Below, piece by piece: positions 38,639-53,100 of a stretch of 64,000 nucleotides of DNA; within the stretch, counting starts at the first letter, position 1, and every line of letters begins with the position of its first letter. Under the pieces are notes generated by a model. That model worked only from the letters and a program-made list of their open reading frames with translations, searched no databases and had not been told where the DNA came from. Origin of the DNA: Micropterus salmoides (Eukaryota; Chordata; Actinopteri; Centrarchiformes; Centrarchidae); NCBI RefSeq assembly GCF_014851395.1, contig NW_024040152.1:21748644-21812643 (forward strand). Direction: 5' to 3'. A program made the position numbers and the translations under genes.

Positions 38639-38806
38639 TTGCCGCGTTCGAGACCGTTCGGGACTGGGATATTTCCCAGTTGAAACTTTCGACATCAAAG
38701 TGTTCCAGGTGCATGGTGGTGTTTACGCCGAAAGTGAACGAAAACCATGGAAAACCATTTTCTAGGTGGAGGACGGAAATTTCCCAGTTCCGAGAACGCA
38801 CCATAA
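38639..38806. repeat. Small MITE in the mtbp 5' flank
   Basis: The left end (GCCGCGTTCGAGACCG, then GGGACTGGGATATTTCC) is mirrored by the right end (GGAAATTTCCCAGTTCC, then GAGAACGCACC). The result is a roughly 168-bp inverted-repeat element that ends about 185 bp before the mtbp ATG. It is followed by GC-rich sequence and a (GAA)n tract at 38881-38904. Confidence 0.55.
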
Positions 38807-38990
38807 GTCCAGTAGGGGGCGGTGGCGCGCCTTGTAGTTGGACCATAGACTGTAGAGTTGGACACGTTGGGCTGGTTACAGGAGAAGAAGAAGAAGAAGA
38901 AGAACCGGTGGGAAATTTGAGATTGTGCGCGAAATGATTGTTGTTGTTCAAAGCAAACATTAACCGTGAGTTTACTAATGTTAACACGAC

Positions 38991-41900
38991 ATGGACCGGT
39001 ACGTCTTGGTTATATCCCTTTGTGATACTGATGACGACCTGGCGGAGGTGACTGAATGTAAGTTTTAATTCACCGCGTTTTAAGTTAAGTTTCTCAAGTT
39101 TAACGTTAACGTTTCCTCTTCAGTGTCTGGATACAATCACGGTGTCGACATCCACTCATACTGTAACAGTTAGGTTAATGCTATACTACTGTAAGATTTG
39201 TCTTTTGAAGCAGATAATATCTAACTAGGTTACGTTACCGTGTTAATATTTCCTAGTTTAACAAGAGAGATGTGCCACATACATTTGGCTTGTAAACATT
39301 TCAGTGTACTAATACCCAGTCAAAACCACTCTAGCTAATGTGATTTGTAAGTTAAGTTAACTTCAAGTGTTAACAGCTGGTAACTGTCAGGACTTTCAAT
39401 ATATAAAATATTAGCAGCATACAGTGTTTTTATTGAAATTTTCAATATCTAAATGCATGTTAGGCTAAAACATGGAGTTGCTATTTAACGTTATAGTTTT
39501 TAATCTTAAAAAAAAAAGTAACGTTAGTCTGGTTGTGATGAAACCTGACTGCTCAGTTGTCACTGTTCACAGGTCTGGAGCCAGTAAAGCAGATATATGA
39601 CAGACTTGTGGACATATCAACTCAGGAATCAGTGAGAGGGATCTCTGTGTTTCCAGGTACAGTCATTTGGGCCACTGTGGGCATCTTTCTCACACATTGT
39701 TATTTCACAGCTTACCTCTTTCCTCTGCATGTTTTCCCAGCTTGTTCTCTCAGTGGTAGCCCTTCAGTTCAGAGGTGGTACTTTGCTGTTCAGGCATGCC
39801 AAGGCGTAATGCAGGTGAGACATTTGGAAGATGCAAGACTGTTTTTTTTTGCCATAGACATGGTTTACATTGCAAGGATCTATACACAATTACCTATACA
39901 GTGCACTGCCTTTTCCTATTTGTGATGTAAGACATGTCTTTGCCCATAAATAAGTAGGTATCCATAAATTAGAAATTATATTGGAGAACTCCTGTCATGA
40001 AAAGCTGAGTGTTATACAAATACAAAAAATTTAAACCAACCGTATTTTATGAGGCTGAAGTGGATCCTCCTGGGTTGTAGTATAATGCCTCTGTCAGCAA
40101 AATTACAAAACACACTTCACAGCAGCTTTGCCAGATGCCATCAACCTACTGTACCCCATCACATCTGTGTTTTGATTTCCACTTGGTGGTATCGTTGTGC
40201 AGTTTGTGAATAAAAGGTTTTTTCCACTTGTATGCTGGCTACCTGAATTTGTGGAAAAGATGGTGATAGAAGTATTCAATTATTCATTCAGGGGATGTGA
40301 CACTCCAGGAGCAAATGTACTAAGACTTCCAACATTCATACAACTATTCATACCTAAATCTATAACACCTGTTTTGTAGTTTTGCAGCTCAGACTGGGAA
40401 GAGCTGGGGACAGGCCATCAGAAAGCAGACAGTGAGGAGGAGCCGACTGCTTTGGAATCATGTCTCAGTTCTCTGAGTAATCAGGAGGCACCAGACCAAA
40501 AGGGTGACGAGCCGTCACTGACAGAGTAAGCGACAGATGATACCTTATGTTCTTAATATAAATAAATGTGCTTTTTCTCCTGCTCCGTGTTGCAGGTATG
40601 TGTCTGATACATCTAAGTGAGATCATAATAAGTTGATATTATCTGAACAAACGTCATCACTAATAGAACTGAATGTATTCCTTTAATCAGTTAATGTAAA
40701 GAAACACATTTATTATTTATATTTTTTCATACAGTTGAATCAGGACAATGATTTTGAGATAATTTGCTAATGTACAGGTAAAGAAAAAAGGAAAAAAATG
40801 GGTACAAATATTTGTCATGTGTTTCAAAGAATCAAGTGTCACATTTCTGATCAGATCTGAATGTTTTTATTGAACAGGCTGTTAGAGGAGGCTTCAGAAG
40901 GACTGCATCTATTGTCAGACAAGCTACCACCTCCAGGTACTGTTCGCTAATCCATAGCACTCACTTTCTTTATAAACACTATCATCCATAGCAACTGTGA
41001 GTCATTTTATCATTTTGTAGCTGTCATCTGTGAAGATCTGCACGCTCAGTAGGGCTGTCTGTTTTTCAAAATATTTAGTTAGAGCAAATGAGAACTAAAA
41101 TGAAATGTATTCAAATTAATTCGAAGAAACAGTTATTCCACTGATGGTGTAGAATCCAAAACACTTCCACACACTACTACTCAGATGATTTCAGGTGTTA
41201 AGTTTGTCTGTACAGCACAACCTGTTTCTTCCATTTACTTTCACGAAGAGAACAACAATAGTCTAGTTTACTAAAAAGGGCGAAAGAACAAGAAGTTTCT
41301 TCACTGCACAAAACAATGTCTCAAGTGAGTTTTGTTTTTGCCAAAAGCTTCCAGTAATAAGGAATGAAACCCTCTTTACTGAAGCCAAACTCCTCAGATG
41401 TGTGACCAGGATCCAGTCCAATTTCACGCAATTAGGTTTTGAAAATCTGCCTGCAGCAGCCTCGTAGAAAAGGTGGCCTACTGTACTTAATAAATATGCA
41501 CACACCACTGGGAAGATGGGGTACGTCTGCTCTGACTACTACTTAGCAAGTCTGGCTGCTGAAGCAAAATTTCACTTTCTGAAAGAGCATTTCTTAGCTC
41601 ACCATCTCAACAGGAGTTCAGGAACAGTCACCCTCCATCGTCGGCTGCCCGAGGAGCTGGAGTCACCACTGACTTCCAACTTTTCTTTCACAGATCTTGG
41701 TATTTAGAATTGCAAACAGGCAATTCTATCTACTTGTTAAAAAGATGGTGTCAGTGGAGCAACCAGCTTAGTTCATTGACTCATGAAATCCTTTAGAGAA
41801 AAAGAAATAATTTATAAATAAAAGAGAAAATGTCTAATGAATTCCTCTTTGTGCCATTTTCCACCTCAGGTAAAGCCTTGTTAGATGTGCTGGTGTTGGC

Positions 41901-42114
41901 CTCTGCAGAGCAGTCCCCTCCTATTAAAGATCTGCTGCCTCTGCTGGGAGCACTAAAACACATGTCCTGCTGGCATGCTGCTAAGATCACTGTAGTCACA
42001 CAGCACACTGCTGGGTGAGGAGATGAAAATTATTACATGCATTACATTTCTTGAGTTGCACAAAGCAAATGATGAATACACTTTTAAATTAATATAATAT
42101 GCAAACACAACAAT

Positions 42115-42173
<59 letters not shown>

Positions 42174-45100
42174 AACACTATTGTGGCATGACAAACATGA
42201 AAGGCTGATGTGAAATTGAAATGCAGCGGTATTGTGTGAATTTGTAGAATTATAATTAGTAGTACTTTTATAATACTCCCAGTTAACCACTAGGTGGAGG
42301 TAGAACAGTAAAACTGAGCAGGTGTTGACTTTCAGCAATGGATGAACAATCATACAAAAGCACACATTTTACTTAATGGCAATTGTGCATAGCAGTGTTT
42401 TGTTACTTTACTTTGACAAAACAGGGTTAACATTTCTTTGTGAATTGGAATAAAAGTTTCCCTGTGTTGGTCATTGACTGAACCTTTTTTCCTTTTTTGC
42501 CCAGATGGCAGAAAGCGGCGTCCTACCTGAGTGCGGGCCTGGTGGAGCCTGGTGACCTAGACAGCTGTATTGACCACAGAGAATTATGGAGGGGTGGCCT
42601 GGTTATCAGAGAAAAGAAGGTAAGGACCTCAGAATTTAGTATTTCACTTTTGTCTTTACTTACTGTAGAAAGATGGAGGCGGAGAAAATGTTAACTCACT
42701 TGAACCTATACAATGTACAACAGGAGAACAGCCCGGCAGTGTTAGTTTTTTGTTGAAAACACAAGGTAATGGTTATAAAACACAGAAGAGAGGGTGTTGG
42801 TGGCACAGGACTGGGGGACCAGAGAAGCCGGCTTATTAGAGAGAGGACGAATAAGGATTGTTTGAAGAAGGTTGTGTGTCTGCGTGTGTACAATGTGTGG
42901 CATGCCTCAGCAGTATGATAAAGCTGTTTGTCATTAACAAGAAGGTTAAGACATTTAGAAAAATGTGTGTGTGACAGGTGTTTTCTCAAAGAGAAGAAGG
43001 TATAGCTGCATCTGTCAGTCTTTGTATAAACTTGTGTGAATGTTTAGACATGTTGCAGCACTGTAGGTGTGATCATTTAAAGCAATGAAGGAAAAATGTA
43101 TATGTGAGGGACTTCCTGTGGAGAGAGAGAACTTTTTTTCCTTTTACCAACTTCGTGTCTGTCTGTGTGTGTTGTGTATTCTGGACAAGTACTGAGAAAG
43201 CAGTGAGAAAAAGCTGTGTCCTTTTGAACTTACCTGCTTGCTTGCCCTGGGTGTCTTATTATGAGCAGTGTTCTCTGTAGGTCGGAGCACACAGCTAGCT
43301 GTTTACTTAGGAACCTTCTGTACCGGGGCTAACCATGGTTCGACCTCATCCATGCCTCAGTGTTTGTTCCTTTATCTTTTATCATGTGAAATTACTCATG
43401 CGCTGCACACAAGGTCATAGTGGAAATATTCACATAGTTTCTTTTGAATTGAATGATTTTTTGACTCAGTGGGGGATAAGTCTTTATCTGCTGATGAATG
43501 AGTCTAGAGGTATTACTGGAGGTCACATAGGGGTCATGGGAAACCGCTCTGCCTTGCATGCATAGCCCTGGCAGAGCCACCCCAGCCTGGCCCGGCTCCC
43601 GACTCGACCTTGCTCCCCAAGGAGTCGGGCACAATTGATTATTGGTCCGGGCATAGGACAAGTGTTGGAGAATGCCTCCGGGCAGGATCTGTCTGTATTT
43701 AAGGACAGCGCTGGTGTTATTGACATGCCGGGGCAGTACAGTGCTGTTTTTTACTTACTTAGGAATTTAAAGTGTAAAAGTACATTGAGACTTTTAGTAA
43801 TTTATGCCTTTTACATTTCTTCTAGCTACATTTAGTTTTTATACCACACCCATGTCCACATTTTTTTCTGCATGTCTAGGATTGACTTCTGAGCTTCTAA
43901 TTAAGGGAAACTGTCAAACTTGCATACAAAGATATTTTTGACCAAGGGTTGTCAACCTGTGTGATGTGGGGGACAGGAAAGCTGGCAAATTGGGTTAGAC
44001 CAGACTGAGTATACTTTAAAAGACTCTCCAGACATGTTTTAAGTAGGGCTACAACAATTATTTTCAATATCAATGAATCTGCAGATTTATTTTCACAAAT
44101 AATTGATCATCATTTATTGATAATCCTTTCTATAAAATGTAAAGAAAAATAATGTAATTCAAAATAATAATATTATTATTATTATTATTACAGTTGCCAG
44201 AAAATTATAACTTCAAATAGCTTCTTTTTCCATCCAATAGTCCAAACCCCCAAAACTTCATAAATGACAAAGAAATGTTTTGACATTTTTGCTTGAAAAA
44301 TGACTGAACCGAGTTCAGTTGGTTATCAAAATAGTTGACAATTAATTGTCAATCAATCAGCTAAGCGATTAATCGACTTATCTTTGCAGCACTAATTTTA
44401 AGACACATACAAAAATGGTCTGCTTTGAATAACATTTTCTGTCTGACGAAGGGGTTCTCCACATTGTTCTCCCTTCGTCTGAAAATAATGTATCAGTATG
44501 TAAATGTATTGGACACAAGATGTGTTCACTGAATGGCCCATCTAACACCTCTGGGATGAACAGGACCACCTCAGTATTGCGCTTTCCAGAAGTGTGGAAG
44601 CGTATTAATGCACATTGTTTGTTGTAATGTCTGGGTGTCCACACACTTTTGGCCACGTTGTGTACTTTATTCCCTGCTTTCCTGCAAGTACCTTCACACA
44701 GTGCCTTACAGTGTCAAAGTGAATAGGCTGAGGTGAGTTGACAACATTTTTTTTTTTGTTGCTCCGGAGTTTATTTCACACCCACATGTACTTCTTTCTC
44801 ATTAAGTGGAAACTCTGGCAGGTGCAGTAGTTTTTGGTCTCTAGACAGAATCGGCCAATTTTGTGCTATTTTTCCACGTTTCCTCTCGGGAGAGTCAGCA
44901 ATCTGCTTCACTGTGGAGGTTCCTTTATGTCTCATACTGTTGGGTTGTTTTTTTTTTTAAATCTGGCTGAGATTTTCAGTTTACCATTTTGTGATCATTT
45001 TAAACATTGAGCCGTTTGTATCTAAAAATATACAACATTGGTATCTTGAAATGGCTCAAAAATTACATGTGACTATGCATGTTTAACGTAACCTTAAATG

Positions 45101-47087
45101 TTTTCAAAGGGTTTTAAGCCTGAGAGATTGGAAATGTTCTTAATAGTCATTCTTTGACATATAGAAGCAAGATTCCCATTGAAATAATATTTAAATGAAG
45201 TCCAATAAAGCTGATGTATTTCTGTAGCAAAGGCCACATATGGTTTTATTTTGATCCAAGTTCTAGTTCACTCATCAAGTTTGTTTGTGTTCTACCCTGA
45301 CATGTTTAAAGTAGGGCTGCAGCCAACAATTATTTTAGTATTCGAAGCTTCTATAGATTATTTCAATGATTCATCTATGCGTCGTTAAAGAAGTAGGCTA
45401 CATTTACATGGCGGCGGCGCCCACGGTAGCGGGATCAGCTGTGCACATTTATAGATGATAGATATTTATTGGTCCTTTCGGAAATTCATAGTGTGTCATA
45501 CAGCAAACATCAGACCAACATCAACAGACCAACAACCAGACAACTGCTTTACAAACACAAACATCACCGTAGTGCTATACAAGTTATACTAAAGGCTTGT
45601 GCAGACTACACGACTTTCAGCGTTGGCTGATGCTGCGACACTACACAACTTGCCGCCTTGTGACGGGAGTCTTGAAGTCGTTGTGGTGTTCACACTACGT
45701 GACTGATCGGTGACAGGGGGTCACACACTACACAAGCTGACAGCAGCTCTGCCACCCGAAGCGGGTCTCCAAACCACGTTTTGTCAAGAAAACACATGTG
45801 AAATGTTAAAATGGGAAATGAGTGATCCTGAACACAAAACAGCTTTTTTTTATAATAACGATAGCAATTATAAAGGTGAAAGGATGGATTAGCACACGCA
45901 GGTAGCAGGGATTGTCTGTGCTACAGAGAGAGCTGCAGGTGAGTAAAAAGGTGCAGTTCCCCGACACCCAGTTAACTCATGACTGAGGTTATAACTCACG
46001 GTCCAAAAAGGAGAACAACAAATGCACGTGTGCACATTTTCAGCTAAGTTGCGGCTTACTTTGGCTAGCCTTCAACTCAACAATCGGTCATGATTTCAGT
46101 TAAATGCTAAAGTTGCCGTTACTGTTACCTTGTCTGTGGTCTGCTGGCAGAACACCAGGTACTTTCTGATCAGATGCCGTCGTGCTGTTGCAGAGGCGAC
46201 ATAAGTTTCGTTTTACAGTGGACGGATGGTAACATTAACTCTTTTCTTTTAGCTTGAAATAATCCCATACCTTGGACACTTTCTTCTTTGTCCCTTGCTA
46301 TTTTCTCTCTCTTCCTCCACTTTCAAACAGCGCCATTATAATCACCTCTTATTCACAGAGTAAGCATGATGTCCGTGTGAAACACTGTGCTGGATAGTTA
46401 TATGGATTAAACGAAGCATCGATGCAAAGAATTTCCGCCAATGCATTTTAGTAATCAATTTCATCGATGAATCGTTTCAGCCCTAGTTTAAAGCAGCAAT
46501 TCAAAAAATGTAAACAGATTTCAAGGGATCCTTGTCAAAAATCTTTAATAAAACAAATATAGGCCGATATGTCATCAGATTTTCAAAACTCGGTCACACT
46601 ATAATCTGAACAGCTGGATTTTTATATGTTATTGCATGCTTGAAAAAGTTTTCCCCAGTTATCTCTCCTCTGTCTACTGAGCTCCGAGTATGCTGAGGCA
46701 AGCATGCAGCCTCTCCTTCATTGAAGTGACCTTTTCTAAGTTGCTGCCTTCAGAAGAGAGTTGGGCTTCGGCAGTCAGTCAGTAAAAGCGTCACAGTTGG
46801 AGAGCGGTGGAACAAATTCCCAAAGGACTAAAACCCTGTCTATGAGTAACCACCACCACGTTACAGCTATTTTTGTGATTTGAGAGCAAACACTGCATGA
46901 TAGATAGATAGATAGATAGATAGAGATATATATATATATACTGTAATGTCATTGCAATTTGCATGACTCCAAACAACTTATGTATCTCTGTTCTGTGTAG
47001 TACAACAACTAATTTACAGCTATAGTTATATTATGTGTAATTTTATCAAAAGAATAATATCACTTGCTGCTATCTGACCTTTTCTCT

Positions 47088-47138
<51 letters not shown>

Positions 47139-50100
47139 CTCAGTATGTGTCGGAGCTCCGTTTTGATGGCTTTTCTCTGCGCAATCCGGTGCATCAGATA
47201 TCAGGGGGCAGTTTGTTGCAAGCTCCCTACACCACTACAGACCATAAACTACAGTCTGAGGTAAGTCCTGAGCACTTCACTACCTCTCACATCTTTGACC
47301 ACTTGTAGCGCTATGGAACAATGTTTCTATGAGGGAGTCCCAATTTTGTTTCTGTGTAGATGGTTCAATTCACATCGTGCCCCTAGTTTCACGCTATTCC
47401 GCTGATCAACAGTTGGTGGCGCTAACATGCAAGGAATTGCAGGAATGTGCCAACAAAGGCAGGGAAGAATAAGACTGCTAGCGAGTAAACATGAAATATC
47501 AGCTTTGCAAATGTTTTATGAGGAAGGAAAAGCATTCAGCGTCTTTCTTCGACCTCAAGATTACGCACAATGGGTAAGAAACACTTGTATGAACAGATTT
47601 TGAAGTGATTTGAGAGAACTTGTCTTGAATTTTCTCTTAGGCATGAACACACTACAAGTGGTCCAGACGTGTCTTAGGAGTCATGTGCAATTAGTCTGCT
47701 GTTATCCCAACCCAAGTTTTTCACGAATGGATTGTATATTTCATTACTTTGAAGATATTTTGAGTTTGAAAATCCTATATATATTACACTACACAATTAT
47801 GTTGACATTATCCTGTTTGATTCTTCAGTTTGAATTATAATTTTATTTTAAATGTATTCATATAGCAACTCTGCAGACAGACACACAAATCCAACCCTGT
47901 CCCTTAATTGTAAAAAGTGAACGAATGCTTCCAACCATATGGGGCGAGGCGCTTAGCCTTGTATATTATTATTGGGGCGTTAGTTACGCTAATTCTCATC
48001 AATGCGGCTCATGTGCTCACAGCATCACCGCATCTTTTTTATGCGGGTTGTTAACACAGTCATCTGAAGGTAGGAGTGTTTGCTGAATCTGACGTGAGGC
48101 CATCATATGGAGAAAAAAAGAGAAAGTTATGGATTCTTGCATCCCAGTGTATTTCGGTGAGAGAATGAATGTGAACAACTTTTTTTGTTAACAAGAAAAC
48201 TTCACAGGGTACCTTTTTGATTGCATTAATCACAGTGATCAAATAATTATGGTGATTAAAGAGTTATTATTTTAACAACCCATATATCTCTGTCCATTTC
48301 ATCCACACATGTCGCCATTTTTCATGGGTGTAGCGGAATAGCAAGCAAGATACAGTATTTAGAAAGAATCAGCCCCTCCTCTGTAATCCCTCCTTCAAAG
48401 CTCTGATAGGTTTCTCCAACTGGGGAAACTGCAGTCAGTAGGTACAACAACAGACCTATTTGAATCACTGAAGAAATTGGAGATGTGGGCAGCGATTCAG
48501 GGGTCTAGCACCAGTCTTTGTCATCTCATTGAACTTTTCCAAACACCTCAGGCAGCTAAATCTTTGGGTTTCATTGCCAGACAATTGCAATGTGGTTTCA
48601 AAAGTCTGTCCTCATTATTTCTTGTTTCTTACTCTCTGACAAAGATTTGTTCTCCATGCCAGAAATTGCCCCACAGTAGCAAGCAGAATCTTCTGCCAGA
48701 GTGCTGTAGGCTCTGCACTTGATCCAAGTGTTGTCAGTGAGGAGACCTTGTTTGGAGAAATGTAATGTGTTATGAGGTTGTTCATGCAGCTTGGAAGAAG
48801 ACGTGTGTCCGTGTTCCTACAAACCTTAGGGGAGGTTTTGATTGACAAGATGTTGAGTAGATAAGTACAGAATTTTCATTTTGGGCAGAACTGTTCCTTT
48901 AACCCCAGTCCAACCCACATCTTACCTTCTAGAGTTGAAAGAGCTGCATACGGTCCCATCTCCTAATGAATTCTGGTGGCGAGAAGGAGATGAGTTCAAA
49001 AGGGCCACTTCCCCGTTGCCCTTTAATCACATTGAAGAACCTGTGACAGATGGACCATCAGTCAGATAAATCAAATGTACTTTATCCGGCCAAACGAGTG
49101 CCGAACTCATGTACCTCTGATGACCTCACAGGCAGAAAATGGTATTTAAATAGAAATGTAACATCTTCTCACAGAAGGCCATTGCCCATGGGTGTAAATG
49201 AGGGGAATCTGTAGGTTGAAGTCACATCTTCCTTAATAGATTTAGCGCTCATCTTTTAGGTAGGTACATGCATTTGTCACAATATAACAGGATAGTGAAA
49301 TTGAGTTTTGTAACTTCCTTCTGTTACATAGCAGACAATATACATTAATACAGAAGCAATTATAAAAATGGTAAACTGTAATCAATGGAGCAGTGCTGAG
49401 GATGAATTAGAGTTTAAGAGTCTGATTGCTTGGGGGGGGGAAAGCTGCTCTGCATTCTGGTTGTGTGGCAGCAGAAACTCTTATATCTCTTCCCAGAAGA
49501 CCGTAAGGTGAACAGGCTGTGGCTGGGGTGGGTACTGTCCTTTAGTATCCTTTGGGCTCTGCGTAGGGACCTTACCTCACCGATATCGCTGATGCTCGGG
49601 AGATGGGTACCAATGATCTTCTGAGCAGTTTAATCACCCGCTGCTGAGCCCTCCGGTCCTGGGCCGTGCACATCCCATGCCAGTTTATGATGTTTCCGGT
49701 CAGAATGCTTTCTATTGCTCCTCTATAAAAGCTGACAAGAACTTGGCGTGGGAATTTGGCCTTCTTCAGTTTCCTAAAAAAATATAGTTGTTTCTGAGCT
49801 TTTTTCAGAAGTGTGGAGATGATTTTGCCTATCCATCTTTCACAGCTTGCATACTTTTAGTGCAAACCTCACCTTCATTTGGTAGGTCATTTGGTTAATG
49901 TCAGTTAATGTTCATGTGTCAACATTATTGACAATAAGGTACTTCTTTAAGCTGTTATTTTTTCAAAAACAAGGAAAACGTTAGCTCAGCAACCACTGTA
50001 ACAATTAATTCTGCTCATTGTTTTCCTAATTAATCAATTAAGTCATTTTGTCTATAATGTTGAAAGTAGTGAAGAGTTTCCCAGAGTCCATGTTGATGTA

Positions 50101-53100
50101 TTTGCACGTCTTGTTTTAACAGTACAAAACCCAAAGGCGTAATTTTACAATCATATGAAACAAAGAAAAGCAGCAAATCTTCACATTGGACAAGCTGGAA
50201 CTTCTCAAATTTTTTTTAGCCACATTTGCGACATGGCTCCAGGGGATTGCATTAAATTTCATTACATGGCATCCAAAACACAAGAGACATGTTAGCTAGC
50301 GCTAACCGCCTTCACTTTCCTGCTGTTGGGGAAATGACAGACTTTTATTAACGTCACACTGTGACCTACACTGGACGTCACTTTCTGTTGCACACTCTCT
50401 CTCTTTTGCTCGCCCACTCAATCGCTACGCACACACAGGGAGTCAGCAAAGCAATGTGTGTTACCGTGCTCACACAGTGTAACAGTGAAAATTGTGCATT
50501 GATATTAATGATCATGTTAAATTTTAGTAGGGTGTGTAGTAGTTTATTCATTCCCACAGCCTGTCCAGGCGCCGCACTTCCGCACTACAGAGAGTTCTGC
50601 CTTTTGCGTTCCACCAACATTACCGTATTATTTAACATTTAAAAAATCGATTTTTGGAATTTGTTAATCGATTCATATAAGAATCAATTTTTTTTCTCCA
50701 ACCCCTAATGTTTACAAGTTAAATGAAGTCACCAACTTAGTTGATAATTAGTGTTTAATTACCTGCTAAACATCAGTGTGTTAGCATTGTTCTTGTGCGC
50801 ATGTTAGCATGCTGATATTAGCATTCAGCTCATAGCACCATTTTGCCCAATACAGCCTCACAGAACCGCTAGCATGGCTGTAGACTCCTGGTCTTGTTGC
50901 TTGTTACCTCACTTAAACAACTAGTCAACAAATTGTTTCAGCTGTAAATATGAATTTTGTGACTTAGTTAGATAACAATGGGGGATGTTACATTACAATT
51001 GTTACTTATTTTGTAAATTGCTGAATGATAGTCTTAGTGATAAGTGCTTACCCACTTTTCATTATGCCACTACAACAGCCACCAACTCAGAGACAAATAA
51101 CAGTAATTCAAATCTGAGCGTATGTTGTTGTGTGTGATCGATATTAAGTTAATACAGAAGCGTGTGTGTGTGTGTGTGTGTGTGTGCGCTGCTCATCTAC
51201 ACGTCTATGGAGATTGAGACGGTGTTTGTGTGTGGGTGTGTGATCTCATCAGATCCCTGTTCAGAGAAGCAGATGGCAGTGATTGTCTTGGCACACAATA
51301 AAAAAAACAAAAAAGCTCTGAGGACAACAAAACTATCACATCTCCACACTGCTGGGATATCAGACTGGAAAATGAGTTGCATAAACACAATCTAAACTAT
51401 GCTCAGACAAAAACTATTAGTAATTTTCACGACAGTTATTCCTGACAGTAAGGGGGCCTAGCACACACGCACGTCCTGCCTCAGCCAGCAGGGAGGACAC
51501 ACTGTGCTGTTTGAGCACCAAACCTGAAGTGTGTGTTCAGTGTGAGAATTATCAAATCTGCTGCATATTAGGAGTAACCTGCAGGCAGGTTTGAAGTACA
51601 GACATGCTGATATCATATTCTTATTATTTGTTGTTGTAAAACTTGCATAGATACGGTAGATAGATATAGTACATTTTTGGTGGAATCAATAGTCAGTTTT
51701 GCTAGAACACAGTCGTGCTAGATATAGATTTTCAGCACTGACCACAATGGCTTAATACAAGAAGAGATCAGTCTTTTGGGATTTAGCCTACAGTAATCAG
51801 TCTGCAGTAAACGTCATGCATTAGTCTGTCACTGCTGAAAGCTTCATCAGTTTTCAACAACTGTTGATGGCTGATCTGTTGAGGCTACACTGAAGACGTG
51901 TGGTTATCTCACCTCTGCCTTTCACAAATAAACACGCAATATGTCACTTGATGGCTGACATTAGTGTAACACAACTTAACTGTTGCTTTTCTTGACAAAA
52001 AAACACCACAGAAATCAGAATAAAGTCACCTTTGCTGTAATTACATGTTGAATCAACCAGAGTATGTTCAAATATACAGATAGATTTTACAGGATAATTT
52101 CAAGTAATGAGGACAATTCAATATTGGAGGTCTTAATGATCTGTTTGGATCATCTCTTCAGGCCACTGCAATAGTCATTCTCTTCAGTTGTTTTGGACAA
52201 GCGAGTAATAAAGTTTCAGTGCCAGCGAAACTGGGAATTCATCCCGGGTTCATTAAAATCATCATCTTCTCTTAATGTATAGGAGTCTGGATCAGAAATA
52301 GGTCGACACTTCATTCTTTGTTCCAGATCAATAAATTATGAGCTTGAGATCTGAGGCTTTCCTTGGTATTCTTGTAATTTACTGTATATGCAAACGACCT
52401 GCTTTTCCATGTGAGAAATTTATATATGTTATAGATTTCCTCATAACATAATGAGCTCATTAGATAAGTGGGACAGCTACAAACTTGTTGAAATGTAGGC
52501 CTTTTTTTTATTATTGTGAGCTACAATGTGTTGAGCTCCTGATTGGTTACTGACAGAAGATAATTGGTTGGTGTTAATGCGTTTAGTAATGCTGAAAGGA
52601 ATAGTCAGTTAAGCAATTAGTTGGTCAACAGAAAGTTAATCGACATTTTCTCCAGTGTTAGATTTGCTGATTTTCTTTTTCTCTACTTAATACAATTGTG
52701 AATTGTTTATCTTTGTGTTTTGTGGTAGTATTTGGACAAAAAATTTTATGACTTCAACTTTAGCTGATTGCTCTTGTGCTGTGCATTTTTGTCCTTTTTT
52801 CTGACATTTAACCAAGCAAGCAGATAACCAAAAAATTAATTGACTGATGAAAATAAGTGTTAGTTGTACTGGAACCCTAGTGTTTAGGTAATTAAATAGT
52901 TAACAAGTGGGTGTCTGTGCTCTGTCTATGTCTAAATCTTACTCTTTCACCATCATCTTCCTTTCCTCGCAAGCACTTGGACGGATCTGGATGTACCAAA
53001 ATAATAGTTTGCTAACATTGCATTGAACGTCCAAATCCAGATTTGGGACCGAGAATGATCAGATTTTAGGGTCTGTTATATCAACTGAACTGAACTGGTT

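Noticed and set aside
43560..43740. GC-rich island in mtbp intron 7 as an extra exon or gene
   Set aside because: No frame fits mtbp phases or a known family; only a short inverted repeat is visible.
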